Positions 9,541 to 22,257 of a stretch of 64,000 nt of DNA are shown in pieces; position 1 is the first letter of the stretch; each line of letters begins with the position of its first letter. The position numbers and the translations under genes were made by a program. Origin of the DNA: Alisma plantago-aquatica (lineage: Eukaryota > Streptophyta > Magnoliopsida > Alismatales > Alismataceae); the NCBI GenBank assembly GCA_963693085.1, contig OY856410.1, positions 885,361,335-885,425,334 of the forward strand, in the 5' to 3' direction. Below the pieces are notes generated by a model, which did no database searches, was not told the DNA's origin, and saw only the letters and a program-made list of their open reading frames with translations.

Positions 9541-10797
9541 AGTTCCATCTGACCTATCACAACTCGTGGATTAACCATTGCCTCAGGCTGATTCATTGCA
9601 TAGAATCTCACCATTGCCTGCTGTTGTCCTTGTGTTCTATTATTGGATGCAGAAGATCCTACCGGGGATGCTTGTCCACGTCCTCGGGTACCACTAGAAA
9701 ATGGTTTTCTCTGAGAGCCTTCCTATCTCTGTCTCGTGGGTTGATTCACCACTGCATTCCCTGTTGGGCAATCCCTTGCCAGATGTCCTACTAGTCCACA
9801 TCGATGACAAGTTCTATTCTCTTGATGTGGTCTAGAGGGTCCAGTTACTGATGTTGATGTTGTGCTAGGGGCTCTACTCAAAGGAAAACTATGCCCTCTA
9901 CCCCTACTTGACGTCCACTGCGTGTGGGTATTGAACCTCTGTTATGCTTCTGGTGCGGAAAACCTTAGTTTCTTGAAACCCTCAGACCTTTGTCCGTGAA
10001 ACTGAGGATACACTTTCTTATTACTAGTATGTCTCTTCTCAATCACAGACCTCTCTATCCATCTTACGGATTCCACAAAGGTGGCAAACCTCTCTCGGTT
10101 CTCTAAGTAGACACCAGAGTGGTTAATTCAGCGTTCAGCCCCTTCTCGAAACGCCAAATTCTCTCCTCATTAGTAGATGCCATATGTGGACAAAACTACA
10201 AAAGTTCCACAAACTTAGCCTCATACTCGCTAATGTTCATTTGTCCCTGCCTAATCCATTCAAACTGAGTAATTTTCTCATCCAGAAAAGTCTTGGGAAA
10301 GTATCTACTGATGAATTCTCATCAGAACTCTTCCCATCCAATCTCAGCACCTGGCCTCTTGCCCTCCTCAATGGTCCACCAGTGACCAGCACTACCTTTC
10401 AACAAGTATACATCATGTCTCACCTTCACATCCTCAGGGATATTAAGGATCCTAAAGGCTTTCTCTAGCTCAGTCATCCATAAGTCTCCATCAGCTGGAT
10501 CAGCTATACCAGCATAATCTATGGGTCCCACCTGATAAAGTCATTCAAATGTCTTGTCAGAACCCTATCCTTCATGGTGGGTAGGTGCCCTAGGTGAAGG
10601 TAATGGCATCCTATCTGTCATATGAGTCATGGCTGCCATAAACTGTCCAAACATGGCTTGGAAGGCTGGGTTCCCCATATCAACTTGATTGAACTGGGGT
10701 TGTTCAGGTACAGGCTCCTCCTATCTTGATCTCTTGCACCTCCTCCTGGTGCAACAACACTGCTCTCAGAAGCATGTTCGTCATGTGATGTAGACAT
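9541..10797 (-). pseudogene. TE2 gag region
   Basis: The initiator ATG is at 10797-10795 (minus strand), homologous to the TE1 start. The AFRIL and WWTIEEGKRPG blocks at 10531-10322 identify gag, and a zinc knuckle (CHRCGLVGHLARDC) lies at about 9774-9817. Frameshifts and stops divide it: the fragment at 10322-10531 is in a different frame from the protease region. Confidence 0.85.
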
Positions 10798-10910
10798 CTT
10801 CAAGTTCTTCTTTTCCTATATGAGCAGAAGACACTATCAGATAAACTGGAAAACATTAGAACAGACTCAACGACCTTAATCCTATGTCTCTGTAGACTCA
10901 GCAAACCTAG

Positions 10911-10923
10911 AGCTCTGATACCA
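10911..10923 (-). promoter_or_regulatory. TE2 primer binding site (initiator tRNA-Met)
   Basis: Minus strand reads TGGTATCAGAGCT, the standard plant primer site complementary to the 3' end of initiator tRNA-Met, six bases inside the LTR edge at 10930. Confidence 0.9.
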
Positions 10924-10929
10924 CTAAAT

Positions 10930-13900
10930 TGTGGCAAACGACTCATAAAAACAAGATTAACTAATGCTGAAGCGTATGATTAACAACAGAATTATTGAAA
11001 ATCACTAAAAATTAAAACTTTTTGCAAGGAGATCCATTCTCTAGAAAACTCTTTCAAAAAGTACCATCATATCACATTCACATCCTGGTTCACATAGTAC
11101 ATTCTCTGTACCATTTCTTCTCGAGAAATATGTATACATCATTTGCTTTATCAAAAGCTCAAGTAACAAAATCCTCAAAGCATCATACCAAAATCTCATA
11201 TTGATTATAGAAACACCATTATTGATTCCTAGGACCTGAGAGAACAAAGACGACACATAGGACTCTATTTACATATATACAAGACTTGACCAGTACCTCC
11301 ACCTTAGGATCTACTGTTGTCCTTGTTGTTGCTGCTGCTCTTCCCTTCTTATGGGGTTTCTATCTGTACCTCGTCCGCATCCACCTAAAAATGTTGGATT
11401 CCACGGGGGTGACACAATTATAAAATTTCCCCAGTGAGAGATATAACTCTCCACTGAAAACATTATTATTGCAATTTAATAGAAATAAACTGAATAGTGG
11501 AATCATATATTCAACAGCAGATAGTTCAATATCTATGCAGATTAGAGCAACATTTCTATTCAAGCATTTAAGCTAAAAGTTGTTAAAGTAGCATGTCTCT
11601 TATTTAATAAGGAGTTGAAGAACATATATAACATTTATGTATCTAGAACATGCTAAGTAGAATAACATCAACTAGTGATTCTCGTATTTCAATCTTATGC
11701 AAATACGCTACACGGTTGATTATGTTTTACAAACATTTTTAAGCCCTGGGGAGATGAGATATACCGCTCATACTCCAACCGACCCCGATTATGTAAAGCA
11801 TCAGTACCACACAAGCTCAATGGGAGAGTCGGATTTGATGACCTCATCTGTCTCGGTCAGTATGAGACTACTTTGGCAGAGACATCATGTGTCAAACTAC
11901 AATTAGCTTGCCAGGGTATATTGGCATCTTTGCTATAGAGTTATAGTTCTTAACATATACTCTCTTCAGGGTTATGGCCCGTAGCCAATGCCTGGTATTA
12001 TATTGAGAAGTTATGGCCCGTAGCCATACTCTTATTGGGGTATGGTCTGAAACCAATCCCGTACATAGGACATAGTCCATAGAAATTCCTATGGGGCATA
12101 AGGATATATTTGCCCAATTACCCCCACATATTCAAAAATATGTGTTCCGAGTAAAACTTGTTTCACCATTCAGCTAATTTTGACGCTGATGGATATGTGG
12201 TCAGGGCAACTACATTCTATGATATCAATTGATTAATTAAGTACATTATCATATTCTTTAGCATCAGCCAAATTTTCAAACATAACTTATTAGGACAAGT
12301 GCTATAAAGAAACATGTACTATTTTCATCAGTTACTTCTTAGTTTTTATAAGACATTGGGATCTCAGTCCCTCATTTCAATACTGGGAATTGTCATCCCT
12401 TAACAATTTCAATACCATAATTATATGGATCTCAGTATTCAAACCCTTAGCTCATCACTGAGCACTGTTACCACTTTTTCAGGTAATTATCTCCTTTAAG
12501 TCATTTGACCAAGGTAAACATGATACTTGGTACACAAGCATCTCTTATGGCACTTGAGGCTCATAAACTCTCTTGTTACTATTTACTAAGAAGCAAGGTA
12601 TATTATGGCACACAAGGCCCAATGAATAATTTTCAATGAATAAAGCATCATAGCTCATACCTGGCTATGTTCATCATCTCAGGATACCTGCATGGTTAGC
12701 ATACATTATAACAGATATATCAATCATATTTCAGTTTCATACTAATCAAGAGTAACACCACTATTCCCTTATCAGGGTTAGGGTTTCCCATTTCATGTCA
12801 ATCAGGGTTACTCATTCCCTTTGCACAATTAGGACCAATGATTTATCATTTCATTGTCCAAGGTTAGAGTTTCATGCTATATAATATAACCCAGAATTAG
12901 GGTTTCACATACCTTCACCCTATTTTATAATTACGGTTTACCATTCACATCACATCAGGATCATCATATTCTAGCACCCAATTTAGGGTTAGGTTTTACT
13001 ATTCCTCCCAATTACGGTTTCATATTCCATTACCCATAATTAGGGTTTACTATTCATCCTAATTAGGGTTTATCATCAGGATACCCTGAATTATTTTTAC
13101 TTATGTCATTACCCTACATTCATATCACATCATCCTCCTAGTTTAGGGTTTCACTCAAACTTGTCCTAAATTATGGTTTGAATTCATTAATCAACTCAAT
13201 TAGGGTTTTATGATCTCTTTATCATAGATCATACCCTAATTGTATATCACATCATTTTGATTATTTTAGACTTAATTGCTACATGATTATCATTCATGTA
13301 TGAATCTTTCTCTCTCAACCTACTCAGGATGTCCACTACTCAATTCTTGATCAGATGAGCCTACACTTTATTCAAACACATGCATTTAGGGTTAGCATGA
13401 TGTATTGAATTATTACATCATTATGAATCAATGATTAATCCCACTAATGGTATCAATCATCTAATTACATCAAGTCTCCAAATAGTTTAATCAATTGAAC
13501 CTTCAATTATATGAGGGATCCAAAAGAATTGACCAATTAAACTTTCAATTACATTAGGTGATCAATTGGATTAACCAATTAAATCTTACAATGCATTAGG
13601 TATCCAAATAGATTAACCATATTGGACCTTCAATTGTATGAGATATCCAAATGGATTAACCATGTTTATCTTCAAAAGATTTAATTACTTAGACCCTAAA
13701 CGGTCTTAGTTCTCATAACTCAATTGGTAGAAAACCATTTGGGTAAATTGCCCTTGAAACCAATTAGACAAGAAAGGTGTTGAAACCGAATGAACTTTGG
13801 GTCTCCAAATAGTTTGAGACCATTTGGACTCAAACAGTCTTAAGACCGTTTGGTCCAAACCCTCTCAAAACCGAATGGACCAAAAAGTTCTTTCAACACT

Positions 13901-16074
13901 TAAACAATTCATGGTTTCAATAGATGAACCGATTAACAATTGAATCCTTGATTTCTTCATCAAATAAACTATTGGATCATCCTTAAATTGGACCATCAAT
14001 TAGGGTTTTATACCCAATTTATCTAGGATTCCCACTCAAGAAACCTTCAATTAGGGCTTTGAAATCGAGGAACCATCAATGATCAACATTGTGGAACTGA
14101 CTCAATTGAAATTAATGGATCATCACCAAATTTTTGATATGACCTGACCCCAAACGGTCTTGAGATCATTTGAATGACCTCCAAACGGTCTTGAGGCCGT
14201 TTTCCCCATCCTATCCTTGGATTTTGTGAAGTTCCATTAGGGTTTAGATCATTGGATTGATCATCAAATCAGCACTTAATTGCATTTCAATTTGGTATCT
14301 CTGGACCTTCAATTACTCAACAATACTTACCCTAGACCTCCAAACGGTCTTGGGTGACCTCCAAACGGTCTTCAGACGGTTTGGGTGACCTCCAAATGGT
14401 ATTGATACCGTTTGGGCTAATCAACCCAAAATCTAAATTAACCAAATTGAATTTCAGCACTTAACCCGATTAGGGTTTGCTAATTGATTAACCTTCAACT
14501 GATGAACCCTTTGGAATTATTCAATAAAATTTGGTGTGTCATCAACCATCATCATTAGCATAAAAATTTCCAAATGGTCAACCATGTTCAACTTTCCCAA
14601 ATGGTTTGAAACCGCTTAACTTCAAACGGTTTGATGAAACTGTTTGCTTTCAAACAATTTTGTTGAAACCGAATGAAATACAATTTCTTTTGGAAAAGAG
14701 TCCAAGATGATGTCATAATCATCTACCTTCGTCCCTGTAGATCTTAGTACTTATGATTTCATGAAATTACCAATTTCAACCAACAATTAATCAAGAAGAT
14801 GAAGGAATCAACGAAATTTCAAGATTGATAGTTGAATAACAATGTAAAGGGGTTCAAGTTATAAAACCCGCCTCCAATTGAGCCTCAAAGCTCCAATCTC
14901 ACGTCAACAATGGTGGATGCAACTCCTTTCACTATTCCAAGGCTCATTCTCAAGCTTTGAGTGAAAAGGAATGGTTAGAATTGAAGATGGGATCGAGATA
15001 AGAAGAAATCATGCATTGTTTTGTGATTTCCACCATGAATTCAAGGTGAAAGGAAGTCAAGAAGCTTACCAATAGGTTGGGGGTCGTCGTATTGATCCTG
15101 CAAAGCTTCCTTGGTTGTTTTTCATGCAAAGAGAAGAAGTGGGTTCGAAATTACCCTTTCATTCTATGGATAAAGGAGCATATATGTGAATTTTATTGAA
15201 AATTCAATTAGGAGAGAGAAAGTAGAAATTATCTCCCCCAAATCCTTTCCACTTGCCCCCTTCTCTTCCTTAGATACTAGGCTATCCTCCTTGCCTCTTA
15301 TTCCTATCAATTATCCACAATTTAAAGAAAAGAAAATTAAGCACCTTAACCCTTATAATATTAATATCCTAAAGTTAGTGGATATTACTTTTCTTTATTT
15401 TATGTGAGTGAGTTATCCACTTGATTTGAGATATTTCGTGGCCTAGCAAAGTAACAAGGGTGTTCACACTTGGTAAAATTCAACCATTTCGTTTTTGGTT
15501 TAAGGCCATTCAATTATTTTATTTATTTTTACATTAAATTGAAATAAAGTTCCAATTATGCTTAAATCTTGATTATTTTAATATCAAGATTATCTCTCCT
15601 CCAAAGTAATTCAAATGAGGCACCCCTCCTATTTTATTTTATATACATGATTCCAAGAAAAATGAGGTACCCTCTAGAAGTGGTATTTTATATATTGAAC
15701 CCTAGGTTTTGGGTAAATTGCACATTACACCAAAACTAGGTTTTAATGCACAAAGATTGCTCAGCAAGCTCTATCTTGGTGCTCAAGCTTGTGGAAACCA
15801 TACCACTATATCATTCTCATTCTTATTATGCTTCAACATCTGAGGAACATTTTATCATGTACAATTTGCAAGTTAACCCCTCAACTTGGGTAATTTGCAT
15901 TTTAGTCCAAAACAAACAAAACATTGTTTCAACATCATTCAAAAAGGACTAAAATTGAAATATAAGTTCCTCTTGAGCCTTAATTAATTTTCTAAAGATA
16001 ATATCAAGCATATAATTACCTTTCTTAAACAAAACACCTAGGGTTAAACTATAACCCAAGTCAGGGATGTTACA
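10930..16074 (-). repeat. TE2 5' LTR (alpha family), 5145 bp
   Basis: Bounded on the minus strand by TGTAACATCCC (at 16074) and TTTGCCACA (at 10930), next to the primer site. It contains the telo-box cluster (about 12770-13210), the AACGGTTT cluster (about 13690-14680) and a GTAAG splice-donor-like site at 15069-15065. The TATA region corresponding to TE1 is altered here. No protein-coding gene is supported in this stretch. Confidence 0.9.
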
Positions 16075-16800
16075 GTCATAGTCGACACCTTGAACTTGTC
16101 TAAAACCATTTGCAACCAATCTGCCTTTATAAGTTTGCACATTGCCATCCATGTCAGTCTTCTTCTTGAAGACCCATTTGTTCCCTATGGGTTTTACACC
16201 TTCAGGTGGATCCACCAAGGTCCATACCTTGTTGGTATATATGTATTCCATCTCAGATCTCATGGCCTCAAGCCATATCTTAGAATTTGGTCCCTCCATA
16301 GCTTCTAGATAGGTAGTTGGCTCTTCATCTATGACCAACTCACCACCTTCTTGATACACAAGATATCCAAATCTATCTAGCTCAAGGCATGCCCTACTAT
16401 ATCTATGAGGTTCCTATGTTACTTGAGGATTTCGAGATTCCACAATCACTTGTGATTTTATATTTTCCTCTAGTTCATCTATTGGTTCAATGTTTTCTTG
16501 TTGGCCTTGAACTTCATTGAGTTTCACTTTCCTCCCATTGCTTCCTTTGGAAATAAATTCCTTTTCTAGGAATACAACATTCATGTAAACAAACACTTTG
16601 TTGTCATTTGGGTGGTATAAGTAGTATCCCCTTGTTTCTTTGGGATATCCAACAAAATAACACTTATCAGATTTGGGTCCAAGCTTTTTAGGAAATGTTT
16701 TCTTGACATAAGCTTCACATCCCCAAACCTTCATAAAAGACACATCAGGATGCTTCACGTACCATATCTCATATGGTGTCTTTTGAACCGATTTAGATGG
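16075..16800 (-). pseudogene. Copia A RT N-terminus and integrase C-terminus
   Basis: The RT start (RVT_2 family) is recognised from NKVWTLVDPPEGVKP, GNKWVFKKKTDMDG and YKGRLVANGFRQVQG at about 16080-16300. It ends at 16075 where the TE2 LTR begins; an open frame continues into the LTR to 15949 but that tail is not copia. The integrase C-terminal part (VWGCEAYVKK, LGPKSDKCYFVGYPKETRGYY, VFLEKEF) is at 16540-16758. Several stops separate the pieces. Confidence 0.9.
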
Positions 16801-18123
16801 TATGTGGTTAAGTGTAAATGTGGCAGTAGTTAGAGCATGTACCTAGAAAGAAGTTGGAAGATCGAAAAAACTCATCATAGATCGTACCATGTCCAATAAT
16901 GTGTGTTTCCTTCTTTTTGATACACCGTTATGATGTGGTGTTCCAGGTGGAGTCCATTGTGATACAATACCATGGGCTCTCAGAAGGTCCTCAAACCCTT
17001 AGCTTAAGTATTCTCCACCTCGATCAGATTGAAGTGATTTAATACTTTGGCCAAGTTGGTTCTGTACTTCATTCAAGAAATCCTTGAATCTTTGAAGGGT
17101 ATCTGACTTATGTTTCATCAAGTAAACATAGCCATACCTACTAAAGTCATCATTAAAGGTAACAAAGTACTAATACCCACCTCTAGCACTTGTTCTAAAT
17201 GGCCCACATACATCAACATGTACGAGTCCTAATAGATCACTCGTTCTCTCACCTTTTCCTAAAAAGGGAGACTAGGTCATCTTGCCCAATAAACAAGGTT
17301 CACATGCCTTCATTGATTCGTAATCAAAAGAGTCTAGATAACCATCTTTATGGAGTCTAGATATGTGATTCTCATTTATGTGCCCTAGATGACAATGCCA
17401 AAGGTATGTTTTGTTTAAGTCATTGCGTTTTTGTCTTTTGGTGTTTACATTATACACATTTATCTGTAGATATGTTAAGTATAGACCATAAGACATTGGG
17501 GCACTTCCATAAAAGTTCCTATCTTTAGAAATGGAACATTTTCCATTCTTAATAAGAAATTCAAATCCATTCTTGTCCAAACAAGATACAGAAATGATAT
17601 TCCTATTAAAAGTAGGTACATAATAGTAGTTTTGTAACTCTATTATCAACCCACTTGGTAGAGATAACTCATAGGTTCCTACTGCATTGGCAGAAACTCT
17701 TTCTCCATTAGCAACATGTAGTTCAACCTCACCTTTCACTAAAGGCCTACTTCTTTTCAGAGCTTTCACATTTGAACAAGTGTGTGATCCACATTCGGTA
17801 TCAAGTACCCATGATGAATAAGCAATAAATTTAATCTCAATTATGTATACACCGGAAGTAGAGATATGTATCTCTTGCTTCATCTTTCTTGATTTCCTTA
17901 AACCTCTCCATATTTTGAGTGTTGAAGACTTGGACCTTAGCTTGGCTTGAGAATGCTTCTTTGCCTTGCCTATGTCCTTGGATTCCATTCCATTGATCAT
18001 CATCGTGGAACTATCCTTCTTCATTTGTGCTTCGATTATCAAAATGTCAAGCAACTCTGAAAACAGTTTAGCCATGTTACACAAGTAGTAATACTTGATA
18101 AACATGCTATATGATTTAGGCAA
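16801..18123 (-). pseudogene. Copia A protease and integrase core
   Basis: Minus strand: protease motif SWVLDTECGSHTC near 17785-17825, where the active-site D-T-G has become D-T-E; a GAG-pre-integrase segment with WHCHLGHINENHISRL and CEPCLLGKM (17280-17410); then the integrase core with SDRGGEY near 17015-17040. The catalytic glutamate in the GVS-E-RRN block is Lys (codon 16917-16915). Stops in the core divide the frame. Copia B keeps the glutamate at this position, so the loss is specific to copia A. Confidence 0.88.
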
Positions 18124-18900
18124 ATATTACAAAATCATATCCCTGTCCAACTCTTGACCTATAGGAATTCTCAATTTTTCTAGATGTTCTATATGACCAA
18201 TCATATTGAGCACATGGGGTCTAACTGGATCTCCCTCTGCCAGTTTGCACTCAAACAATGCCCTAGAGACATCATCCCTTTCTTGCTTTTCATGCAACTC
18301 ATAGTCCATACAGGCTAGTATTAGGATTCATTATGTTTATAGCATCATCAAATGCTTCAAGTAAGCATCCATTTCAGCCTTAGGCAAACATATAGTGGAT
18401 TCCATTGGCACTGGTATCTTAGGTTACGTTTCGTTGAACCCATTCCAAGTACCGACAGTTCATATGTTAAATGCTAATAAATTATTTATGATATGGTATT
18501 CTAACTACCATTTGCTAATTGGAGAAACATAAACTACAGTCTTCTCTAATCACCTTGATATCATGGGGACTGGCAATTGCCGCTTTTCTCTGTCATTTTC
18601 ATCTTTTGTGCAACAACTAATACGGTTGACAGCTAGCCGCTCATGCTGCCACCATAAATAAACTGGATTCTATCGTTATTCGTAGACTGATCTTGCTCAC
18701 AAAGTACTGGGATTGGAGACGTCAGGGACCGAACAGCCCCTTAAGATCATACAGAACATTTCTCATGGTCCTTAACCAGTTATGGAAATATATCTCAATT
18801 AAATTGTCCAATTTCAATGATGATTTCTTTTCCATTTGATTCTACAAGAGAAAACATTTGCATTTTGTCAAAACTCCTTTTTATTTAATTTGATTTGAAT
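18124..18900 (-). pseudogene. Copia A gag, split by a MITE
   Basis: Gag fragments (KALFECKLAEGDPV-like at 18230-18280, HVLNMIGHIEHLEKL, then GQELDRDMIL) match the UBN2-type gag of copia elements and copia B gag. At 18422-18740 a 319-bp insert separates the gag body from its N-terminal part, whose TLR...NWF equivalent resumes at 18744-18870. Copia B has no insert here. Confidence 0.85.
18422..18740. mobile_element. Tourist-like MITE (PIF/Harbinger type) in copia A gag
   Basis: Compared with the homologous part of copia B (around 51055-51085), copia A has 319 extra bases flanked by TTA on both sides (18419-18421 and 18741-18743). The ends are related inverted repeats: the left starts GGTTACGTTTCGTTGAACCC, and the reverse complement of the right starts GGGGCTGTTCGGTCCC; both continue to an ATTCC/AATCC-CAGTAC-like segment. 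The TTA duplication plus a G-rich, GTTYGGT-containing end is typical of Tourist MITEs. No coding capacity. Confidence 0.8.
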
Positions 18901-20168
18901 AAAGTTGATGATATCTAATTAGGCCTTTAATTAATTATCACTCCCACTATTCTGTTCAAATTAATAGCCCTCACCATCAATTTGGAAGATTGCAGTGTAC
19001 AACCTTCTAGTGAGCAAGATCCTAATTTCCTCAAAGTCATGGACCATCTAGGGCTATCACCCACAACTAGATTCTTTCAGGTAGGCAATTTTTGTCAATT
19101 GCATATTATGCAACTCTTGATAGATGTCATGCAGAACTCCTTGTCGTGATCATCTACAAGCCTCAAGGTGCTTGATCCGATCAAGGTCACCTAGTTAAGT
19201 CCAACCCAAACACCAACACAATGAATATGCACCATGTTAAGGTAGACCCACATATTCACCATCACACTCACGAGATAGACATTACACCACACTAGGGCGT
19301 GCCCACACTTAGTCGATCAAGTTTTTCATGTGTGTTGCTTTTGGAAAACATCTTAAACTTAATATTTATATTAAAGGGTTTGGTATTTATATACATATAC
19401 ATATCCAATCACCACATATATAGTACATATCATATACATGCTATATCCCATAAGAAAACATGTGAAGCGATAAAGCAATGATTATGGCCATCCTATTGTT
19501 CAAGGAATTACAGTCATCTAGGTCTACATCACATGCATCAACCTGTTGTTGATGAAGATCTATGCTTGGGCCATTCTGGGTTGATTAGCTCATCCTATGA
19601 CTAATCGGCTCACCTCCTGGCCGGTCAATTGGTCACCTCTAGTCATTCGTCTAGCTCCTCCAGACGGTCGGCTTGTCTGGTCATTTGGGCTCCTCCACCG
19701 GAAGACAGATGTTGGTCATCTTGGTCTTTTAGCCGCTCGTCTGGGCACCCACCATTCTTCGACATAACATGAAATAAAACTATCATATTTTACATATTGC
19801 ATTGGGAAACCCTAAGTTACATTAGAGGGGAGCAAAGGTAGAAGAGGATCATGAGTTATCTCGAGTTACATTTGGAATAGAAGATAGGATTTGGTACGTA
19901 GACCAAGATGAAAACAACCACAACCAACCATGCACACATAGGGGTTTATAGGTCGTAACCACTCTACACATCCACCATCAAAATCATTTTAGGGCGATGC
20001 GTATTAATTACATATATATACCATATCATATATGTACTTAGGGATTGTGGTCTTTAATCGGATATGCACATTACCCAGTTAAAGCATTCGTATTGCACGT
20101 AATAAATAAATGGCGAAAAACCAAAATCTAATCATATCAATTAATCCTAAAACATAGTATGTTGATGT
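18901..20168 (-). other. Copia A 5' leader
   Basis: Untranslated leader between the primer site and gag. It aligns by eye with the copia B leader (51200-52274). A GC-richer stretch around 19560-19760 has many GGTCGGT/GGTCA pieces. I see no gene here; the longest open frame (19299-19481, plus strand) has no recognisable features. Confidence 0.65.
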
Positions 20169-20181
20169 GGCTATGATACCA
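20169..20181 (-). promoter_or_regulatory. Copia A primer binding site
   Basis: Minus strand TGGTATCATAGCC, one mismatch from the initiator tRNA-Met complement TGGTATCAGAGCC, one base inside the LTR edge. Confidence 0.8.
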
Positions 20182-20182
20182 C

Positions 20183-22257
20183 TATTGGGTTTTGTGGGAC
20201 AGAACAGGCAGTGGAAAAAAATCTATCTAACCACAAACCCATAACCAGCAGATCACATCAACAACTATGCAATAGGAAGGATGGTTTAGTGAGATATACC
20301 TGGTCCTGAGGCTTGATTAGTGATAATAGCTCGTAGCTAGTGTGGCCTTCAACCACCTAGTCTTTGACGACGTCTGTACAACTCCTGGTCTTGACCCAGA
20401 CTGCGTTTGACAGTCATCCTCCTAAACGGTAGAAATCTCCCACCTCTATAGATAGTTTAAATGGACCACCGGGAACTCTAGTTATTCTATTTGAACAGAC
20501 TAGAAGGATTTGTCCCCTTCTGTCGACGTACTAGTCACCGACACACTCTCCCACAACCAGTTGATGTTCTACAGTTGTCTTTCCCTCACTCTGCCTCCTC
20601 CCTATTCGTATGGCACTTTCTCAGGCTCTCTTGGTTATCAAAACTAGAGAGGACAACAACTTTACAAAGAAATTGATGTTTTGAGTTGTGTGTGATGAGA
20701 ATCCCAATATACCCCTCTAATTATAGTAGAGGGTAGGGTCAGGGTTCCTAGTCTGTGTGGGAGTAGAAGGGTTCGAATTTTCCATGAACTGTTTGCATTG
20801 CAGCAGACGAACCGATCGGTTCATAACTGAATCGGTCGACTGGCCAGGTGAACCTGTCGTTTCAATTCCTAGAGTTTCCTACAATTGACTTTCCTATTTC
20901 ATTTCAGATAAATGCTAAGATTAATTCTTGTCCCAATCGAATTGAACAAGTGAAATGGGGAACTTTTCTCACAAATCGAGAAACCCAACACTTGCTCATT
21001 TGGTCCAAGTGAATCGATAGTATCACTGACCATGAGACAATCGATTCACCCAGTGAACCGGTTGGTTGGTTGTCCAGTTTGTGCAGAACTAAGTCAATTT
21101 AATTCTCAATCAATTCGACACTCTAATCAGTTGGTTCAACACTTGAAGTTGATGATTCTGATTCAAGTCTATTGATTGAATGTTTAGTTGAGTACCTAAG
21201 CACTTTAGTAATCAATATAAACATCAATTGTGGATAAACTCCTCTTCCAGGTTAATCCTATGTGTGTGACCCTATAGGTCCCATTTCACATTGGCAGGGA
21301 ATGTCCATAACTAACTTATGACTTTACAAGCAGAGAGTGGTGCCTAGTCGCACATCAGTGCTACCCAAGTGAAAAGGAAAGTTGGAGAACAACTTTCAAC
21401 CTACAATCTATGATTGGTGTTATAGTGAATGTTTAGTTCCTTTGTCACTTATATCCGAGTTGAACTCGAGGCATGAACTTGTCATCCTCTACAAACATTC
21501 AATCCATGTTTCTTGAACTAGAGCAGACTGTTTGAGATATATGCAAGCTCAATATCATATATTGACTCACATGTACATGGCCATGTATTTCTCAGTCTCA
21601 CTTATCAAGTGGCCAAGATATCATACTCCCTTAGGAGGGACAAATTCCATATCTATCACTCACAGTCAAAACCACATGTGTCAAAGCCACCCAATCACCA
21701 CCTTTATAATAATCCATATTTCATGACTGCATTTAATGATGTCAAAGTGTACCCAACAACATGTGATGAGTGTAGTGATTTCAGGTCTAAGAATCACAGT
21801 CACCGCTAATAATATAAGAGATGATCCTGACTAACAAAGTGTGGTTTCCATGCATCACTCTTATGAAGCATCTGTCTGATACACTGTTCTCTAACATGTA
21901 TCTATGTGCTTGGTTTGATGTCATATATCATGACTGATGAGATTGTGTCATCAACCAAGACACACTATAGTCTTATGTATTATTGATGTCTATGGATATT
22001 TCCATAATAATAAATGACTAGGGACATAATAAGAATGTATACTCTTAACATCCGTTTGATCTCATTGTTCAGGTCCTTAACCTGAAGACATACGTCATTA
22101 AGTAATGCAATTCTTTAGACATCTAACATGTTATATCATTATTTCAAAATAGATTAAACATATAGACAAAAAAATTCCTTTATTATTATTCTAATCATTT
22201 ACAAAGTATGTCATTACAATCATCATATGACTGGCTCTATGGGAATACATACCAACA
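20183..22257 (-). repeat. Copia A 5' LTR, 2075 bp
   Basis: Minus strand begins TGTTGGTATGTATTCCC at 22257 and ends CCCAATA at 20183 (expected CCAACA, so its last bases have mutated). It aligns with the split LTR of copia B. The segment at 22084-22098 (GAAGACATACGTCATT) is the uninterrupted version of the site where TE5 entered the copia B LTR. No coding gene is supported. Confidence 0.85.

Larger units (their letters stand above)
8380..16074 (-). mobile_element. TE2: 5' half of an alpha-family Ty3/gypsy element, inverted relative to TE1
   Basis: Reading on the minus strand there is an LTR (16074 to 10930), a primer binding site (10923-10911), leader, gag from 10797, protease, and RT up to the F-I-D-D motif, where it ends at 8380. 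RNase H, integrase and the 3' LTR are missing. The LTR outer end is TGTAACATCCCTGAC, immediately followed at 16075 by copia A coding sequence. GTCAT at 16075-16079 is the probable target sequence; copia B has GTCAT at the homologous site. TE1 and TE2 belong to the same family. Confidence 0.9.
16075..22257 (-). mobile_element. Copia A: Ty1/copia element (Angela/BARE-like), 5' part only
   Basis: Minus strand order: 5' LTR (22257-20183), primer site, long leader with a MITE, gag, protease, integrase, and the start of RT, cut at 16075 by TE2. Integrase before RT defines Ty1/copia. The roughly 2.1 kb LTR with TGTTGG start and the pol sequence suggest the Angela/BARE/Wis lineage, which is an inference. 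The remaining RT, RNase H and 3' LTR should lie to the left, beyond the gypsy insertions. Confidence 0.9.

Noticed and set aside
15949..16359. A 136-codon frame that looks like one copia protein
   Set aside because: Its last third is read from the TE2 LTR. It is a chance fusion across an insertion border, not a new gene.
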